Source of the DNA: Pseudomonas poae
Lineage (GTDB): Bacteria; Pseudomonadota; Gammaproteobacteria; Pseudomonadales; Pseudomonadaceae
Reading direction: 5' to 3'
Length of the DNA: 64,000 nt
Assembly (NCBI GenBank): GCA_028869255.1
Contig: CP110972.1
Coordinates: forward strand, 2,919,001 to 2,983,000
The first letter of the stretch is position 1. Each line of letters begins with the position of its first letter. Below are positions 16,908-30,106 of the stretch, piece after piece. The notes beneath the pieces were generated by a model that was not told the origin of the DNA, searched no databases, and saw only the letters and a program-made list of their open reading frames with translations. Position numbers and translations under genes: made by a program.

Positions 16908-19199
16908 TCACAAATTCTCATACCTATTCATATCCAAAACCCCCTCCTCCAACGGCGTACTCTCCCGAACATACCGCGACAAATCATGAAAATACTGCCA
17001 AAACAACGGATGACTACGCCGCACACCCCAACGGTCAACAATCCTCTCAAAGCGCTTGGCATCCTTGGCCCGCTCCATCTGCCCCACAAACTCCGGCACT
17101 TCCTGCGCCGGAATATTGAACATGAAATTCGGATAACTGCTAAGCACCCCCGGGTAAATCGTCACAGTGTCCAACCCCGGCTGATAGCGATACGCCTCCC
17201 CCAGCAAAAACGCCACATTACTGTGAGCCCTATTGCGCAACATGCTGTAAACCACCCGCTTACCACTGCCCGTCTCAACACGCAGCATCGTAGCTTCGGG
17301 CAACTGATCGATAACCTTGAGCCCGGCTGCCGGGCGCGATGTCAGGCGGCTCAACGCCTGCTCAGCATCCTGCAACGCCGGATCAACACCATCACGCGAA
17401 CAAAAAGCCCCGCTGCATCGGTTGATCGGATCCGGACTGGCATTCAGATCTCCATAACGGCTGAGCAACTGGTTGGCAAAGTCGCGCTTCGGGTCCTTTT
17501 CATCCAGATGCAACCCGGTCGGCTTGTCATCGTCAATCGCCTCATAATCCAGCCATAGCTTGATCTTGCCGCTGTTCTGGTACCAGTCATCCAAAAAGCC
17601 ATCACGGCTGTCGGCCGGCATTAAACGCAGGAAGTTCTGCTCGGCCCCATTGCGGATCAGGTCGAAGTACAGCCGGGTCTGGGCCTGATGCGACACATTG
17701 CCGAACACATCGAAATTCACCGCCAACTGGTAATAGGTCCGCTCCAGCAGCGGGTAGTCAAACAGCCACATCGTCTGCGGCACCTCGCCGATCAGGCCCT
17801 TGGTCACCGAGGCGCTGTCGAAATGCCGGAAAATCGTCAGCAAGGCATTGTCATTGCCCGCCCACAGGCTCGACCAGCTCGGCGGCGGCACGTCGGCATA
17901 ACTGTCACGGCGCAACGCCTCGTACTGATTGCGCTTGTCGCGATAGGCCAGCCACAGGCTGAGCACGCTGCCCACATCGTCGTTCTGCCCCGGCATCGCC
18001 AGCAGCGGCGTGGCCTGGCCGCGATAGCGCGCATCGGTGATGTACAGGTCGTGGTCGGGGTCCTGGAACAGGGTCCAGAAGTTGTCGCGGATCACGTCCG
18101 TGGCGATCTGCCCACGACACACCGGCCCGCGAATAAAGGTGCGCACGAAGTATTCGGCGTTATCCAGCATGAACTGGTAGCGTGCCTTGGCCGGGATCGC
18201 CTCAAACGTTTCGAACGGATTGGCGCGGCGCCCTGGCCCGTAACCTGGCAAGGCGTTGACCTGCCAATTACCGGCGTAGAACAGCTCCTTGATCCGCGCC
18301 ATTTTCGCCGCGCTGAACGGGTAAGTGATGTGGGTTTTATGCACGATCACGCCCTGTACCGGCCACAGGCGGTAGTACACCTGGGTGCCGGGGTCGTCGT
18401 TGGGGCGGCGCGTGGCGATCAGGTCGATCGGCTGGCCACTCGGCGTGCGCGAACGCACCCACTGGAAGAAATGCCCCGGCTCGCCGTTCTCGAAATAGAT
18501 GTGGGCCAGGAACAAATGCTCGAACAACCAGCGCGCCACCAGGCTTTCACGGGCGCCGGGCTGATTGAACAGGTTTTCCCACTGCTGCACCTGCAAGGCT
18601 TCCTTGGCGCTGGGCGCCAGGCCCTGCTCATCAATCGGCGCACCGGAGGCCAGCCAGCGTTGCAGGGTCTGGTATTGCTGGTCAGTCAGGCCGGTGACCG
18701 CCAGCGGCATACCTTCCTTGGGATGGGCGCCGGCGTAGGCATTGAACTCGCCAGGCAGCGCACACTTGTTTTCGCGGTTCAGGCCCAGCGCGATCTCGTC
18801 GGGCAGCTTGGCGTTGGGCTGCAGCGGCGCGTTATGCCCCAGCTCCAGCATGCGTGCCATCAAGGCGGCCTGGCTGCCCTGCGCGTCGAGCACCGAATAA
18901 AAGCCCTTCTGCTGCCAGGCTTGCTTACCGAACGCGTCATAGAACAAACGGGTGGTGGGCGTTGCCTGGCTGCGTTCGCCGTCGTACACCGGCACTTTGG
19001 TCGCCCCGCGTGCCGCGCCCTCGGCACTGCCCAGGTTGAGCTGGCAGGCGGAGTCGTAGCAGGCGTGGCAGGCCACGCATTTCTCGGTGAAGATGGGTTG
19101 GATGTCGCGGGTATAGGAGATCGCCGGAGCGGGACCTTCTGCCAAGGCGGTGCTGGCGATCAAGGCCAGGACGGCGCTGACGATAAGACGAAGTGACAT
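16908..19199 (-). CDS. cti: fatty acid cis/trans isomerase, periplasmic haem protein
   Basis: Cti (763 residues) converts cis- to trans-unsaturated fatty acids in membrane phospholipids, a fast response of pseudomonads to solvents and heat. A cleavable signal peptide (MSLRLIVSAVLALIASTALA) precedes a c-type haem motif CVACH near residue 40, within CVACHACYDSACQ, as in known Cti proteins. Length agrees with the family. It stands alone; a large palindromic repeat lies beyond its 3' end. Its ATG at 19199 faces metH across 167 nt, so the two promoters are divergent. Confidence 0.93.
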   Translation of the reverse strand: MSLRLIVSAVLALIASTALAEGPAPAISYTRDIQPIFTEKCVACHACYDSACQLNLGSAEGAARGATKVPVYDGERSQATPTTRLFYDAFGKQAWQQKGFYSVLDAQGSQAALMARMLELGHNAPLQPNAKLPDEIALGLNRENKCALPGEFNAYAGAHPKEGMPLAVTGLTDQQYQTLQRWLASGAPIDEQGLAPSAKEALQVQQWENLFNQPGARESLVARWLFEHLFLAHIYFENGEPGHFFQWVRSRTPSGQPIDLIATRRPNDDPGTQVYYRLWPVQGVIVHKTHITYPFSAAKMARIKELFYAGNWQVNALPGYGPGRRANPFETFEAIPAKARYQFMLDNAEYFVRTFIRGPVCRGQIATDVIRDNFWTLFQDPDHDLYITDARYRGQATPLLAMPGQNDDVGSVLSLWLAYRDKRNQYEALRRDSYADVPPPSWSSLWAGNDNALLTIFRHFDSASVTKGLIGEVPQTMWLFDYPLLERTYYQLAVNFDVFGNVSHQAQTRLYFDLIRNGAEQNFLRLMPADSRDGFLDDWYQNSGKIKLWLDYEAIDDDKPTGLHLDEKDPKRDFANQLLSRYGDLNASPDPINRCSGAFCSRDGVDPALQDAEQALSRLTSRPAAGLKVIDQLPEATMLRVETGSGKRVVYSMLRNRAHSNVAFLLGEAYRYQPGLDTVTIYPGVLSSYPNFMFNIPAQEVPEFVGQMERAKDAKRFERIVDRWGVRRSHPLFWQYFHDLSRYVRESTPLEEGVLDMNRYENL

Positions 19200-19271
19200 G
19201 TATCCGGTCCCGATTCAATGCGTGCGCTGAAAAATTGCCGACGATTCTACCGATGTCGACACGCCATCAAC

Positions 19272-19286
19272 ATGAACGATATTCAT
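19272..19286. promoter_or_regulatory. MetR-type operator upstream of metH
   Basis: ATGAACGATATTCAT is a perfect palindrome containing TGAA-N5-TTCA, the recognition pattern known for MetR, the homocysteine-responsive LysR activator of met genes. It lies about 40 nt before an extended -10-like TGCTATGAT (19322-19330), a sensible place for an activator of metH. Confidence 0.6.
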
Positions 19287-19366
19287 GCAAAAACCTGCCA
19301 TGCTCCAAAAGCGCACAGGTTTGCTATGATCCACGCCCTCCGTAATGCCTGACCTAGAGTAGTCCC

Positions 19367-23077
<3,711 letters not shown>

Positions 23078-23129
23078 GGTCGGGTTGATTGTCTATGCTG
23101 TCCCTCACACACCTTGTGTCGAGGGATGT

Positions 23130-23348
23130 ATGGACGATCCGGACAACAATAAGCCGCCTACCTTCTGGCAGATGCTCCACAGCGTTATGGCTGCCGCCTT
23201 TGGCGTGCAGAGCGGCAAGAACCGCGCGCGCGACTTCACCCACGGCAAGCCCAGCCACTTTGTGATCCTGGGCATTCTGTTTACCGCCGTGTTCGCGCTG
23301 ACGTTATTTGGCGTCGTCCAGCTGGTGTTGCACTTGGCCGGCGTGTAA
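23130..23348 (+). CDS. DUF2970 family small membrane protein
   Basis: A 72-residue protein matching the DUF2970 family. A basic N-terminal part (FWQMLHSVMAAAFGVQSGKNRARDF) precedes one hydrophobic helix near the C-terminus (about residues 47-70, FVILGILFTAVFALTLFGVVQLVL). Function unknown. ATG 23130 follows GAGGG closely; the longer frame from 23085 has no such support. It follows metH by 52 nt on the same strand. Confidence 0.75.
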   Translation: MDDPDNNKPPTFWQMLHSVMAAAFGVQSGKNRARDFTHGKPSHFVILGILFTAVFALTLFGVVQLVLHLAGV

Positions 23349-23360
23349 ACCCTAGCAAAA

Positions 23361-23449
23361 TGTGGGAACGGGCTTGCCCGCGATGGCGGTGTGTCAGAGA
23401 AGAATATTTCGACTCAAACACTGCTATCGCGGGCAAGCCCGCTCCCACA
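23361..23449. repeat. REP palindrome pair
   Basis: TGTGGGAACGGGCTTGCCCGCGAT and its inverse TATCGCGGGCAAGCCCGCTCCCACA flank a short spacer, just after the DUF2970 gene. Confidence 0.85.
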
Positions 23450-23484
23450 GGGGGTCCTCATCCGTTTTGGTGATCGCCCTCTTC

Positions 23485-23598
23485 CTACTGATGGCTGACC
23501 CAGAATACAGCGGCTCCCACCACCAGGATAATCAGGAACAGAATCGCCCAGGCATCCACGGTACTGTCAGGTTTACGGGCTTTGGTCGGGTTACTCAT
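23485..23598 (-). CDS. 37-residue predicted single-pass membrane protein
   Basis: A very short gene found by reading the minus strand: MSNPTKARKPDSTVDAWAIL followed by a strongly hydrophobic stretch (FLIILVVGAAVFWV) and the ending SHQ. It has a good Shine-Dalgarno (AGAGGCG) 5 nt before ATG 23598. The design (basic soluble head, one helix, three-residue tail) is that of a genuine small membrane protein. Function unknown; it lies antisense to the flanking genes, between DUF2970 and cysI. Confidence 0.65.
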   Translation of the reverse strand: MSNPTKARKPDSTVDAWAILFLIILVVGAAVFWVSHQ

Positions 23599-23704
23599 GG
23601 CATCGCCTCTTATCGGTTTTATAGGTGATTGCACTCAAACACGCTCACAGTAAAGTCGACGATTGCCCGCATGACAAATGTGGGTATCGCGATAACCGTT
23701 CTCA

Positions 23705-23732
23705 TTAGTCATTTTGGTTATTTGCATATACT
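23705..23732 (+). promoter_or_regulatory. putative cysI promoter
   Basis: TTAGTC (23705-23710), 16-bp spacer, TATACT (23727-23732). The weak -35 and AT-rich upstream DNA would suit an activator such as CysB. An inverted repeat TTTGCG/CGCAAA (23743-23760) lies in the leader. Confidence 0.4.
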
Positions 23733-23832
23733 CAAACATCACTTTTGCGCATAAACGCAAACTGGTATCGTGCGCCGGCTCCGTTAGGGAGTGCGCGGCC
23801 GTGCGCGCAGATTTGCCGAGAACAGGACCTAT

Positions 23833-25490
23833 ATGTACGTATACGACGAATACGATCAGCGCATCATCGAGGACCGCGTCAAGCAGTTCCGTGATCAGAC
23901 CCGACGCTATCTGGCAGGTGAACTGAGCGAAGAAGAGTTCCGCCCTCTGCGCCTGCAAAATGGCCTTTATGTTCAGCGCTTTGCGCCGATGCTGCGGGTG
24001 GCCGTGCCCTATGGCCAGCTGACTTCGCGCCAGATGCGCATGATGGCCAAGATTGCCCGCGACTTCGACAAAGGCTACGCCCACATCAGTACCCGCCAGA
24101 ACGTGCAGTTCAACTGGCCGGCCCTGGAAGATGTGCCGGATATCCTGGCTGAACTGGCCACCGTGCAGATGCACGCGATTCAGACCAGCGGTAACTGCCT
24201 GCGCAACGTGACCACCGACCAATTCGCCGGTGTTGCCGCCGACGAGTTGATCGACCCACGCCCCTGGTGTGAAATCGTGCGTCAGTGGACCACCTTCCAC
24301 CCGGAATTCGCCTACCTGCCGCGCAAGTTCAAGATCGCCGTCAATGGCTCGACCTCGGACCGCGCAGCCATCGAAGTACACGATATCGGCCTGGAGCCGG
24401 TGTACAACGCGGCCGGCGAACTGGGCTTCCGCGTACTGGTGGGTGGCGGCCTGGGCCGTACCCCGGTAGTCGGTGCGTTTATCAACGAATTCCTGCCCTG
24501 GCAGGACCTGTTGAGCTACCTCGACGCCATCCTGCGGGTCTACAACCGCTATGGCCGTCGCGACAACAAATACAAGGCCCGGATCAAGATCCTGGTCAAA
24601 GCGCTGACGCCTGAAGTGTTCGCACAGAAAGTCGACGCTGAAATGGAACACCTGCGCGGCGGCCAGACCACCCTGACCGAAGCCGAAGTGCATCGCGTCG
24701 CCAAGCATTTCGTCGACCCCGAATACAAGGCCCTGACCAATCAGGACGCCGAGTTCGCAGCGCTTGATAAAGAGCATCCAGGTTTCGCCCGCTGGCGCAC
24801 CCGCAACACCCTGGCGCACAAAAGCCAGGCTATGTGGCCGTGACCCTGTCGCTGAAACCTACCGGTGTTGCACCGGGCGATATCACCGACAAGCAGCTGG
24901 ACGCCGTCGCCGACCTGGCCGACCGCTACAGCTTCGGCCAACTGCGCACCTCCCACGAGCAGAACATCATCCTCGCGGACGTTGAGCAGAGCCAACTGTT
25001 CAGCCTGTGGGGCGAGCTGCGCGAAGGCGGTTTCGCCACGCCGAACATCGGCCTGTTGACCGACATCATCTGCTGCCCGGGTGGCGATTTCTGCTCCCTG
25101 GCCAACGCCAAGTCGATCCCGATTGCCGAATCGATCCAGCGCCGTTTCGACGACCTGGACTACCTGTTCGACATCGGCGAGCTGGACCTGAACATCTCCG
25201 GTTGCATGAACGCCTGTGGTCACCACCACGTCGGCCACATCGGCATCCTGGGCGTGGACAAGAAAGGCGAAGAATTCTACCAAGTGTCCCTGGGTGGCAG
25301 CGCCAGCCGCGATGCGAGCCTGGGTAAGATCCTCGGCCCGTCCTTCGCCCAGGAAGCCATGCCCGAGGTGATCGGCAAGCTGATCGACGTGTACATCGAA
25401 CAGCGCACCGAAGATGAGCGTTTCATCGACACCTACCAGCGCATCGGCATTGACCTGTTCAAGGAGCGCGTCTATGCAGCGAATCATTAA
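23833..25490 (+). pseudogene. cysI: cysI, sulfite (nitrite/sulfite) reductase haemoprotein, split by a 1-base frameshift
   Basis: The family reduces sulfite to sulfide with six electrons for cysteine synthesis. From ATG 23833 (MYVYDEYDQRIIEDRVKQF) the frame runs to TGA 24841 after ...RNTLAHK, but the protein continues in the next frame with KPGYVAVTLSLKPTG to the stop at 25490. One extra A in the run at 24820-24823 restores a 552-residue protein, the length I recall for the P. aeruginosa homologue. The sirohaem/[4Fe-4S] ligands are in the second part (IICCPGGDFC and SGCMNACGHHH). No slippery heptamer is in phase at the break. Loss would cause cysteine auxotrophy, so an error is likely. Confidence 0.9.
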
Positions 25491-25968
25491 AAACAACGAA
25501 GTCCTCGACGAAACCTGGCACCTGCTGCCCAAGGACGCGAGCTTCGACGGCATTTCCAACTGCGACGACCTGATCGTGCCGCTGGCCCTGTGGCGCGAGC
25601 ACGGCCATGCCCTCAAGGCCCGCGACGGCGGCCTGGGCGTGTGGCTGGACGCCGATGAAGAAGCCGAGGAAATCGGTGAAGACGTGGAGCACTTCCAGGT
25701 CATCGCCCTGAACTTCCCGGCCTTTACCGACGGCCGCAACTACTCCAACGCCCGCCTGCTGCGTGACCGCTATGGTTACAAGGGCGAGCTGCGGGCAATT
25801 GGCGACGTGCTGCGCGACCAACTGTTCTACCTGCGCCGTTGCGGGTTCGATGCCTTCGCCTTGCGCGCCGACAAAGACCCGTACGAAGCGCTGGAAAGCC
25901 TCAAGGACTTCTCGGTGACGTACCAGGCTGCAACGGATGAGCCGCTGCCGCTGTTCCGTCGGCGTTGA
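25474..25968 (+). CDS. DUF934 family protein, sulfite-reductase companion
   Basis: A 164-residue DUF934 protein (MQRIIKNNEVLDETWHLLPKDA, later PAFTDGRNYSNARLLRDRYGYKGELRAIGDVLRDQLFYLRRCGFDAF). Its gene regularly follows this type of cysI in pseudomonads and rhizobia, and here overlaps it by 17 nt, so it probably serves assimilatory sulfite reduction. The biochemical role is unknown. A strong terminator follows. Confidence 0.85.
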   Translation: MQRIIKNNEVLDETWHLLPKDASFDGISNCDDLIVPLALWREHGHALKARDGGLGVWLDADEEAEEIGEDVEHFQVIALNFPAFTDGRNYSNARLLRDRYGYKGELRAIGDVLRDQLFYLRRCGFDAFALRADKDPYEALESLKDFSVTYQAATDEPLPLFRRR

Positions 25969-25981
25969 GGCTTCGTGCTTG

Positions 25982-26009
25982 AAAAACCCTGGCATGCCAG
26001 GGTTTTTTT
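25982..26009 (+). terminator. rho-independent terminator after cysI-DUF934
   Basis: AAAAACCCTGGC / GCCAGGGTTTTT, a perfect stem closed by ATG-type centre CATG and followed by seven T. Confidence 0.92.
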
Positions 26010-26168
26010 ATGGGTTGAATTTGATCAATGATGGTTAATCACCCGGCACACCCGCCAATACTGCACCCCCATGACGCAATCTTCACATTAAGCGCGGAGC
26101 ATTCGCCGTGATCGAACTGTCCCCTATTGATCAGCACGTTTTAACCTCACTGACGATTGGAGTTCTTC

Positions 26169-27893
26169 ATGGCGAAAATCAACCTGGCCCAGCAGCTGGC
26201 GACCACCCTTGAACAGGCGGGCATCAAGCGCATCTGGGGCCTGACCGGCGACAGCCTCAACGGCCTGACTGATGCGTTGCGCAGCATGGACAGCATCGAG
26301 TGGATGCACGTGCGCCACGAAGAAGTGGCCGCGTTCGCTGCCGGTGCCGAGGCGGCCGCCACCGGTGAGCTGACCGTGTGCGCCGGCAGCTGCGGGCCGG
26401 GCAACCTGCACTTGATAAACGGCCTGTTCGACTGCCATCGCAACCATGTGCCGGTGCTGGCGATTGCTGCGCAAATCCCCTCCTCCGAAATTGGCTTGAA
26501 CTACTTCCAGGAAACCCATCCCCAGGAGCTGTTCAAGGAGTGCAGCCACTTTATCGAGCTGGTCACCAACCCCGAGCAGATGCCCCACGTGCTGCACCGC
26601 GCCATGCGCTCGGCGATCCTCAATCGTGGCGTGGCGGTGGTGGTGATTCCAGGCGACGTGTCGCTGCTCGAAGTGGAAGACAAGCTCAAGCCCTGGCCGG
26701 CCCTGCATGCACCGCGCACCTTGCCGGCGGAACAGGATCTGCAGCGCCTCACCGAAATCCTGCACAGCAGCAAGAAAGTCACCCTGCTATGCGGCAGTGG
26801 CTGCGCCGGCGCCCATGACCAAGTAGTGGCCCTGGCCGACACGTTGGGTGCGCCGGTGGTGCACGCCCTGCGCGGCAAGGAGCATGTGGAATGGGACAAC
26901 CCGTTCGATGTGGGCATGACCGGCCTGATCGGCTTCAGCTCCGGTTACCACGCCATGCTCGACTGCGACACGCTGATCATGCTCGGCACCGACTTCCCTT
27001 ATCGCCAGTTCTACCCGACTGACGCGAAGATCATCCAGGTCGACCGCAACCCACAGGCACTCGGCCGGCGCGCCACGCTGGACCTGGGCATTGCGGCGGA
27101 TGTCAGCGAGACCATCGCCGCGCTGCTGCCGCGCCTGACGCGCAAGACCGATCGCAGCTTCCTCGACACCTCGCTGAAGCACTACGAAAAAGCCCGCCAG
27201 GGCCTGGATGACCTGGCGCAACCGTCCAAGGCCGACCGGCCTATTCACCCGCAATACGTGGCGCGTTTGCTCAGCGAACTGGCGGACGACGACACGATCT
27301 TCACCGCCGACGTCGGCTCGCCCACCGTATGGGCTGCACGTTACTTGAAGATGAATGGCAAACGCCGCCTGATCGGCTCGTTCAACCACGGCTCCATGGC
27401 CAACGCCATGCCCCAGGCAATCGGCGCACAGGCGGCATTCCCTGGGCGGCAGGTGATTTCGATGTCCGGCGACGGCGGGTTTGCGATGCTGATGGGGGAT
27501 TTCATCTCACTGGCGCAGTTGAACTTGCCGGTAAAAGTCATCGTGTTCGATAACTCGTCCCTGGGGTTTGTCGCCATGGAAATGAAGGCAGCAGGTTACC
27601 TGGACACCGGTACCGAGCTGAAAAACCCGGACTTCGCCGCGATGTCCAACGCCATGGGCATCCTCGGCATTCGCGTGGAGCAGTCCGAAGATCTGGAACC
27701 GGCCCTGCGCCGCGCCCTGGCCCATGACGGCCCAGTGCTGGTGGATGTGGTCACCGCGACCCAGGAGCTGGTAATGCCGCCGAGTATCAAGCTGGAACAG
27801 GCTAAAGGTTTCAGCCTGTATATGCTCAAGGCGGTGATGAGTGGGCGCGGTGACGAGGTGATTGAACTGGCGCGGACTAACTGGCTGCGTTAA
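26169..27893 (+). CDS. poxB: PoxB-like thiamine-diphosphate-dependent pyruvate dehydrogenase (quinone)
   Basis: A 574-residue ThDP enzyme of the pyruvate oxidase / pyruvate:quinone oxidoreductase type, giving acetate and CO2. The N-terminal ThDP-binding domain ([20 protein letters not shown] with the catalytic Glu), central FAD/Rossmann-like domain, and C-terminal ThDP motif GDG...N ([14 protein letters not shown] to VFDNSSLGF) are present in order. Sulfur-free membrane association through the C-terminal tail is known for E. coli PoxB. ATG 26169 follows GGAG. It stands alone between a terminator and a REP pair. Confidence 0.88.
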   Translation: MAKINLAQQLATTLEQAGIKRIWGLTGDSLNGLTDALRSMDSIEWMHVRHEEVAAFAAGAEAAATGELTVCAGSCGPGNLHLINGLFDCHRNHVPVLAIAAQIPSSEIGLNYFQETHPQELFKECSHFIELVTNPEQMPHVLHRAMRSAILNRGVAVVVIPGDVSLLEVEDKLKPWPALHAPRTLPAEQDLQRLTEILHSSKKVTLLCGSGCAGAHDQVVALADTLGAPVVHALRGKEHVEWDNPFDVGMTGLIGFSSGYHAMLDCDTLIMLGTDFPYRQFYPTDAKIIQVDRNPQALGRRATLDLGIAADVSETIAALLPRLTRKTDRSFLDTSLKHYEKARQGLDDLAQPSKADRPIHPQYVARLLSELADDDTIFTADVGSPTVWAARYLKMNGKRRLIGSFNHGSMANAMPQAIGAQAAFPGRQVISMSGDGGFAMLMGDFISLAQLNLPVKVIVFDNSSLGFVAMEMKAAGYLDTGTELKNPDFAAMSNAMGILGIRVEQSEDLEPALRRALAHDGPVLVDVVTATQELVMPPSIKLEQAKGFSLYMLKAVMSGRGDEVIELARTNWLR

Positions 27894-27899
27894 CCCCCC

Positions 27900-27988
27900 T
27901 GTGGGAGCGGGCTTGCTCGCGAAGACGGTGGTTCAGTCGATATATAGTCGACTCAGACACCGCCTTCGCGAGCAAGCCCGCTCCCACA
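27900..27988. repeat. REP palindrome pair
   Basis: TGTGGGAGCGGGCTTGCTCGCGAAG and its inverse CTTCGCGAGCAAGCCCGCTCCCACA between the convergent poxB and FMN reductase genes. Confidence 0.88.
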
Positions 27989-28006
27989 ATGGATGCTATT
28001 GCCCAA

Positions 28007-28564
28007 TCAAGCGCGCTGTTTTTCCACCCACTTGGCGTAGGCATCAATAAACGCCTGCAAGAACGGCTTGGTCTTTTCCGACAGCTTGCCTGATTCATCA
28101 AACACGCTGCCCGCACCGCCGAGGTAAGCCTCAGGTTGCTGCATGCAGGGCACATCGAGGAACACCAGGGACTGGCGCAGATGGTGGTTGGCGCCAAAAC
28201 CGCCAATGGCGCCCGGCGACACGCTGATGATCGCCCCCGGCTTGCCACTCCAGGCGCTTTGCCCATAGGGGCGGGAGCCCACGTCAATCGCGTTCTTCAA
28301 CGGCGCGGGTACGGAGCGGTTGTACTCGGGGGTCACGAACAGCACCGCGTCGGATGAACGTACCTGCTGACGGAAAGTACTGTAGGCTGCCGGTGGTGCA
28401 GCACCGTCGATGTCTTCGTTGTAGAGCGGCAAATCGCCAATTTCCACAATGTTCAACTTCAGGTTGGCAGGGGCCAGTTCGGCCAATGCCAGGGCGACCT
28501 TGCGGTTGATCGAGTCTTTTCTCAAGCTGCCAACCAGGACGGCAATCGTGTAGACCTTGCTCAT
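28007..28564 (-). CDS. NADPH-dependent FMN reductase (ChrR/YieF-like)
   Basis: A 185-residue flavodoxin-fold NAD(P)H:FMN oxidoreductase. The N-terminal phosphate-binding loop GSLRKDSINRKVA and the later TPEYNRSVPAPLKNAIDVGSRP match the chromate/quinone reductase subgroup. Such enzymes reduce quinones, and incidentally chromate, by two electrons and protect from redox cycling. It is monocistronic; the ATG at 28564 has no strong Shine-Dalgarno, but family alignment supports it. Confidence 0.85.
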   Translation of the reverse strand: MSKVYTIAVLVGSLRKDSINRKVALALAELAPANLKLNIVEIGDLPLYNEDIDGAAPPAAYSTFRQQVRSSDAVLFVTPEYNRSVPAPLKNAIDVGSRPYGQSAWSGKPGAIISVSPGAIGGFGANHHLRQSLVFLDVPCMQQPEAYLGGAGSVFDESGKLSEKTKPFLQAFIDAYAKWVEKQRA

Positions 28565-28790
28565 TGGGGTTTCCCGACGTCTGACTAAAGGAGCTAGTAG
28601 TTATAGAGGCTTCGCGGCGCGATCACCAGAAGGTTTTGCTCACCCGTCGGGCGTGTGTCTCGCACCTTGACGTGTAGGAAGCGTCTGAAAACATCAGCGA
28701 ATTTTATTTTTTTCCATAGGTAAACTACCCCGCGCTATGACGGTCTACAGAACCGCAAATCGAGTGTTTATCTCCAGAGGTTCTAAACAG

Positions 28791-29027
28791 ATGGCAGCAG
28801 TACTAGTCGGACAGTTTCATGCCAGAGACGCAGAAGGACGTGTGTACTCGGTGCATGAGTTCCAGGAATCCAACCCGGCGCAAGGCGACCTGGCTGGCTC
28901 GGCACCCACCACCACCTACAAGCTGGCCATTGGCGACCGTGTAGAAAAGCTGGAAGGCGATGAGTTCAAACTGATCCAGTCGGGGACTATCATCGTCCGC
29001 GAATCGCAAACCACCCTCGCTTCATAA
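28791..29027 (+). CDS. hypothetical 78-residue protein, conserved-looking
   Basis: A small soluble protein, MAAVLVGQFHARDAEGRVYSVHEFQE..., ending QSGTIIVRESQTTLAS. I do not recognise a named domain; the sequence reads as a small beta-rich fold. ATG 28791 follows AGAGG; an alternative GTG/ATG upstream at 28737 adds 18 residues of unlikely sequence. The AT-rich stretch at 28700-28725 may hold its promoter. Confidence 0.65.
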   Translation: MAAVLVGQFHARDAEGRVYSVHEFQESNPAQGDLAGSAPTTTYKLAIGDRVEKLEGDEFKLIQSGTIIVRESQTTLAS

Positions 29028-29089
29028 GCTGACCCCGCGAACGTACCTGCTCAGTCCTGGCCAATGACGGCATTGACTGGGCCGGGCGA

Positions 29090-29434
29090 TCATGGCCTGC
29101 GAATTTCCGTCACTTCAGCCCCCGCCTCACCGTCCATTTGCTTGAGCGTCACCATCAACCTCCCCCGCTCGCCCTCCACCGCATACATCGAACGCTTGTA
29201 GCCCGGCGAATTGTGCGCGGGATACGCCACCACCTGCCTGACCAGCGTGACACCCAGCACTGCGCCCACCTGCTCAGCCACGGGTTCCTGGGCGCGGATA
29301 AACGTTTCGAGTGCGAGGTTTTCGGGCGTGATGTCGTCGTGACTGCCGAAGAGATAAGCAGCCACGCAGCCGATGGTCACAAGAACCAGCAGTTGCTTGG
29401 CCGTTACCCCGAGAAATGTCGAGGGTAGAGGCAT
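29090..29434 (-). CDS. hypothetical protein with N-terminal membrane segment
   Basis: A 114-residue protein with one N-terminal hydrophobic segment (about residues 11-29, AKQLLVLVTIGCVAAYLFG), then a soluble, probably periplasmic, part (SYKRSMYAVEGERGRLMV-like region, PGYKRSMYA). No known domain recognised. The GspG-like gene lies 85 nt upstream on the same strand, so the two may share a transcript. Confidence 0.55.
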   Translation of the reverse strand: MPLPSTFLGVTAKQLLVLVTIGCVAAYLFGSHDDITPENLALETFIRAQEPVAEQVGAVLGVTLVRQVVAYPAHNSPGYKRSMYAVEGERGRLMVTLKQMDGEAGAEVTEIRRP

Positions 29435-29519
29435 ATGAGACCAGACCTGTTTTTGTTGTATTGGTCGTTAATGATCAGACCAGTCATTTTAATCAGGTCG
29501 GTGGTTAATGCCAGATGAT

Positions 29520-29966
29520 TCACTGGTCGCCGTAGGTAATATCCTTGTTCTCCCCCACACCACCCACTGTCCGGTCCTTGCCGAACGAAAACAGGTCGAA
29601 AGGCGTCCGGGCCTGGGTTGGCGGGTAATGGTACTGATACGCGACGCCCCATGGGTCGCTCAGCAAGTCTTCGTCGACGTAGGGCCCCTTCCATTGCGCC
29701 TCACCCGCAGGCTGCTTGACTAGGGCGTCCAGGCTCTCCTCATCGGTGGGGTAGCGACCGGTGTCTTGGTGGAACTGTTCAACGGCCTTGCCCAATGTGG
29801 CCACCTGAGCCTTGGCCGTGGCAATTTCCGCCAACGCCACGTCGCCGAACAATCGTGGGCCCAGCGCCAGCGCCAATACGCCAACGATGACCAACACCAC
29901 CAGCACCGCCCACCGCGTAAAAGCGCGCTGGGTACTTAGTGTTTCGACAGCTGTACGTCGTGGCAT
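29520..29966 (-). CDS. GspG-like type II secretion pseudopilin, isolated and without a canonical prepilin site
   Basis: A 148-residue protein with the GspG core after one N-terminal hydrophobic helix: IATAKAQVATLGKAVEQFHQDTGRYPT, then WKGPYVDEDLLSDPWG and the C-terminal Ca-binding-like region FDLFSFGKD. The usual prepilin peptidase motif G|FTLIE is replaced by A|FTRWA, with no Gly at -1 and no Glu at +5. No other gsp genes are near. It may be a retired or specialised pseudopilin, or a periplasmic relative. Confidence 0.75.
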   Translation of the reverse strand: MPRRTAVETLSTQRAFTRWAVLVVLVIVGVLALALGPRLFGDVALAEIATAKAQVATLGKAVEQFHQDTGRYPTDEESLDALVKQPAGEAQWKGPYVDEDLLSDPWGVAYQYHYPPTQARTPFDLFSFGKDRTVGGVGENKDITYGDQ

Positions 29967-30106
29967 GGTGAGGCTCCCCTTTTTCCCCGGTGATCAAGTG
30001 GGTTATACGTCCTGCAGGTTGCACTTGCCTACAGGGTTATTGGAACGGCCCTGCTGTTTTTTGCCGGACCATTGAATCCCCGCCCTGCTGACCCTAGACT
30101 CCGGCC

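Noticed and set aside
24800..24850. Programmed frameshift in cysI
   Set aside because: The only run is CACAAAAGC, which does not form X_XXY_YYZ in the correct phase, and no hairpin follows.
26011..26060. Anr/FNR box upstream of poxB (TTGATCAATG)
   Set aside because: The spacing does not fit TTGAT-N4-ATCAA.
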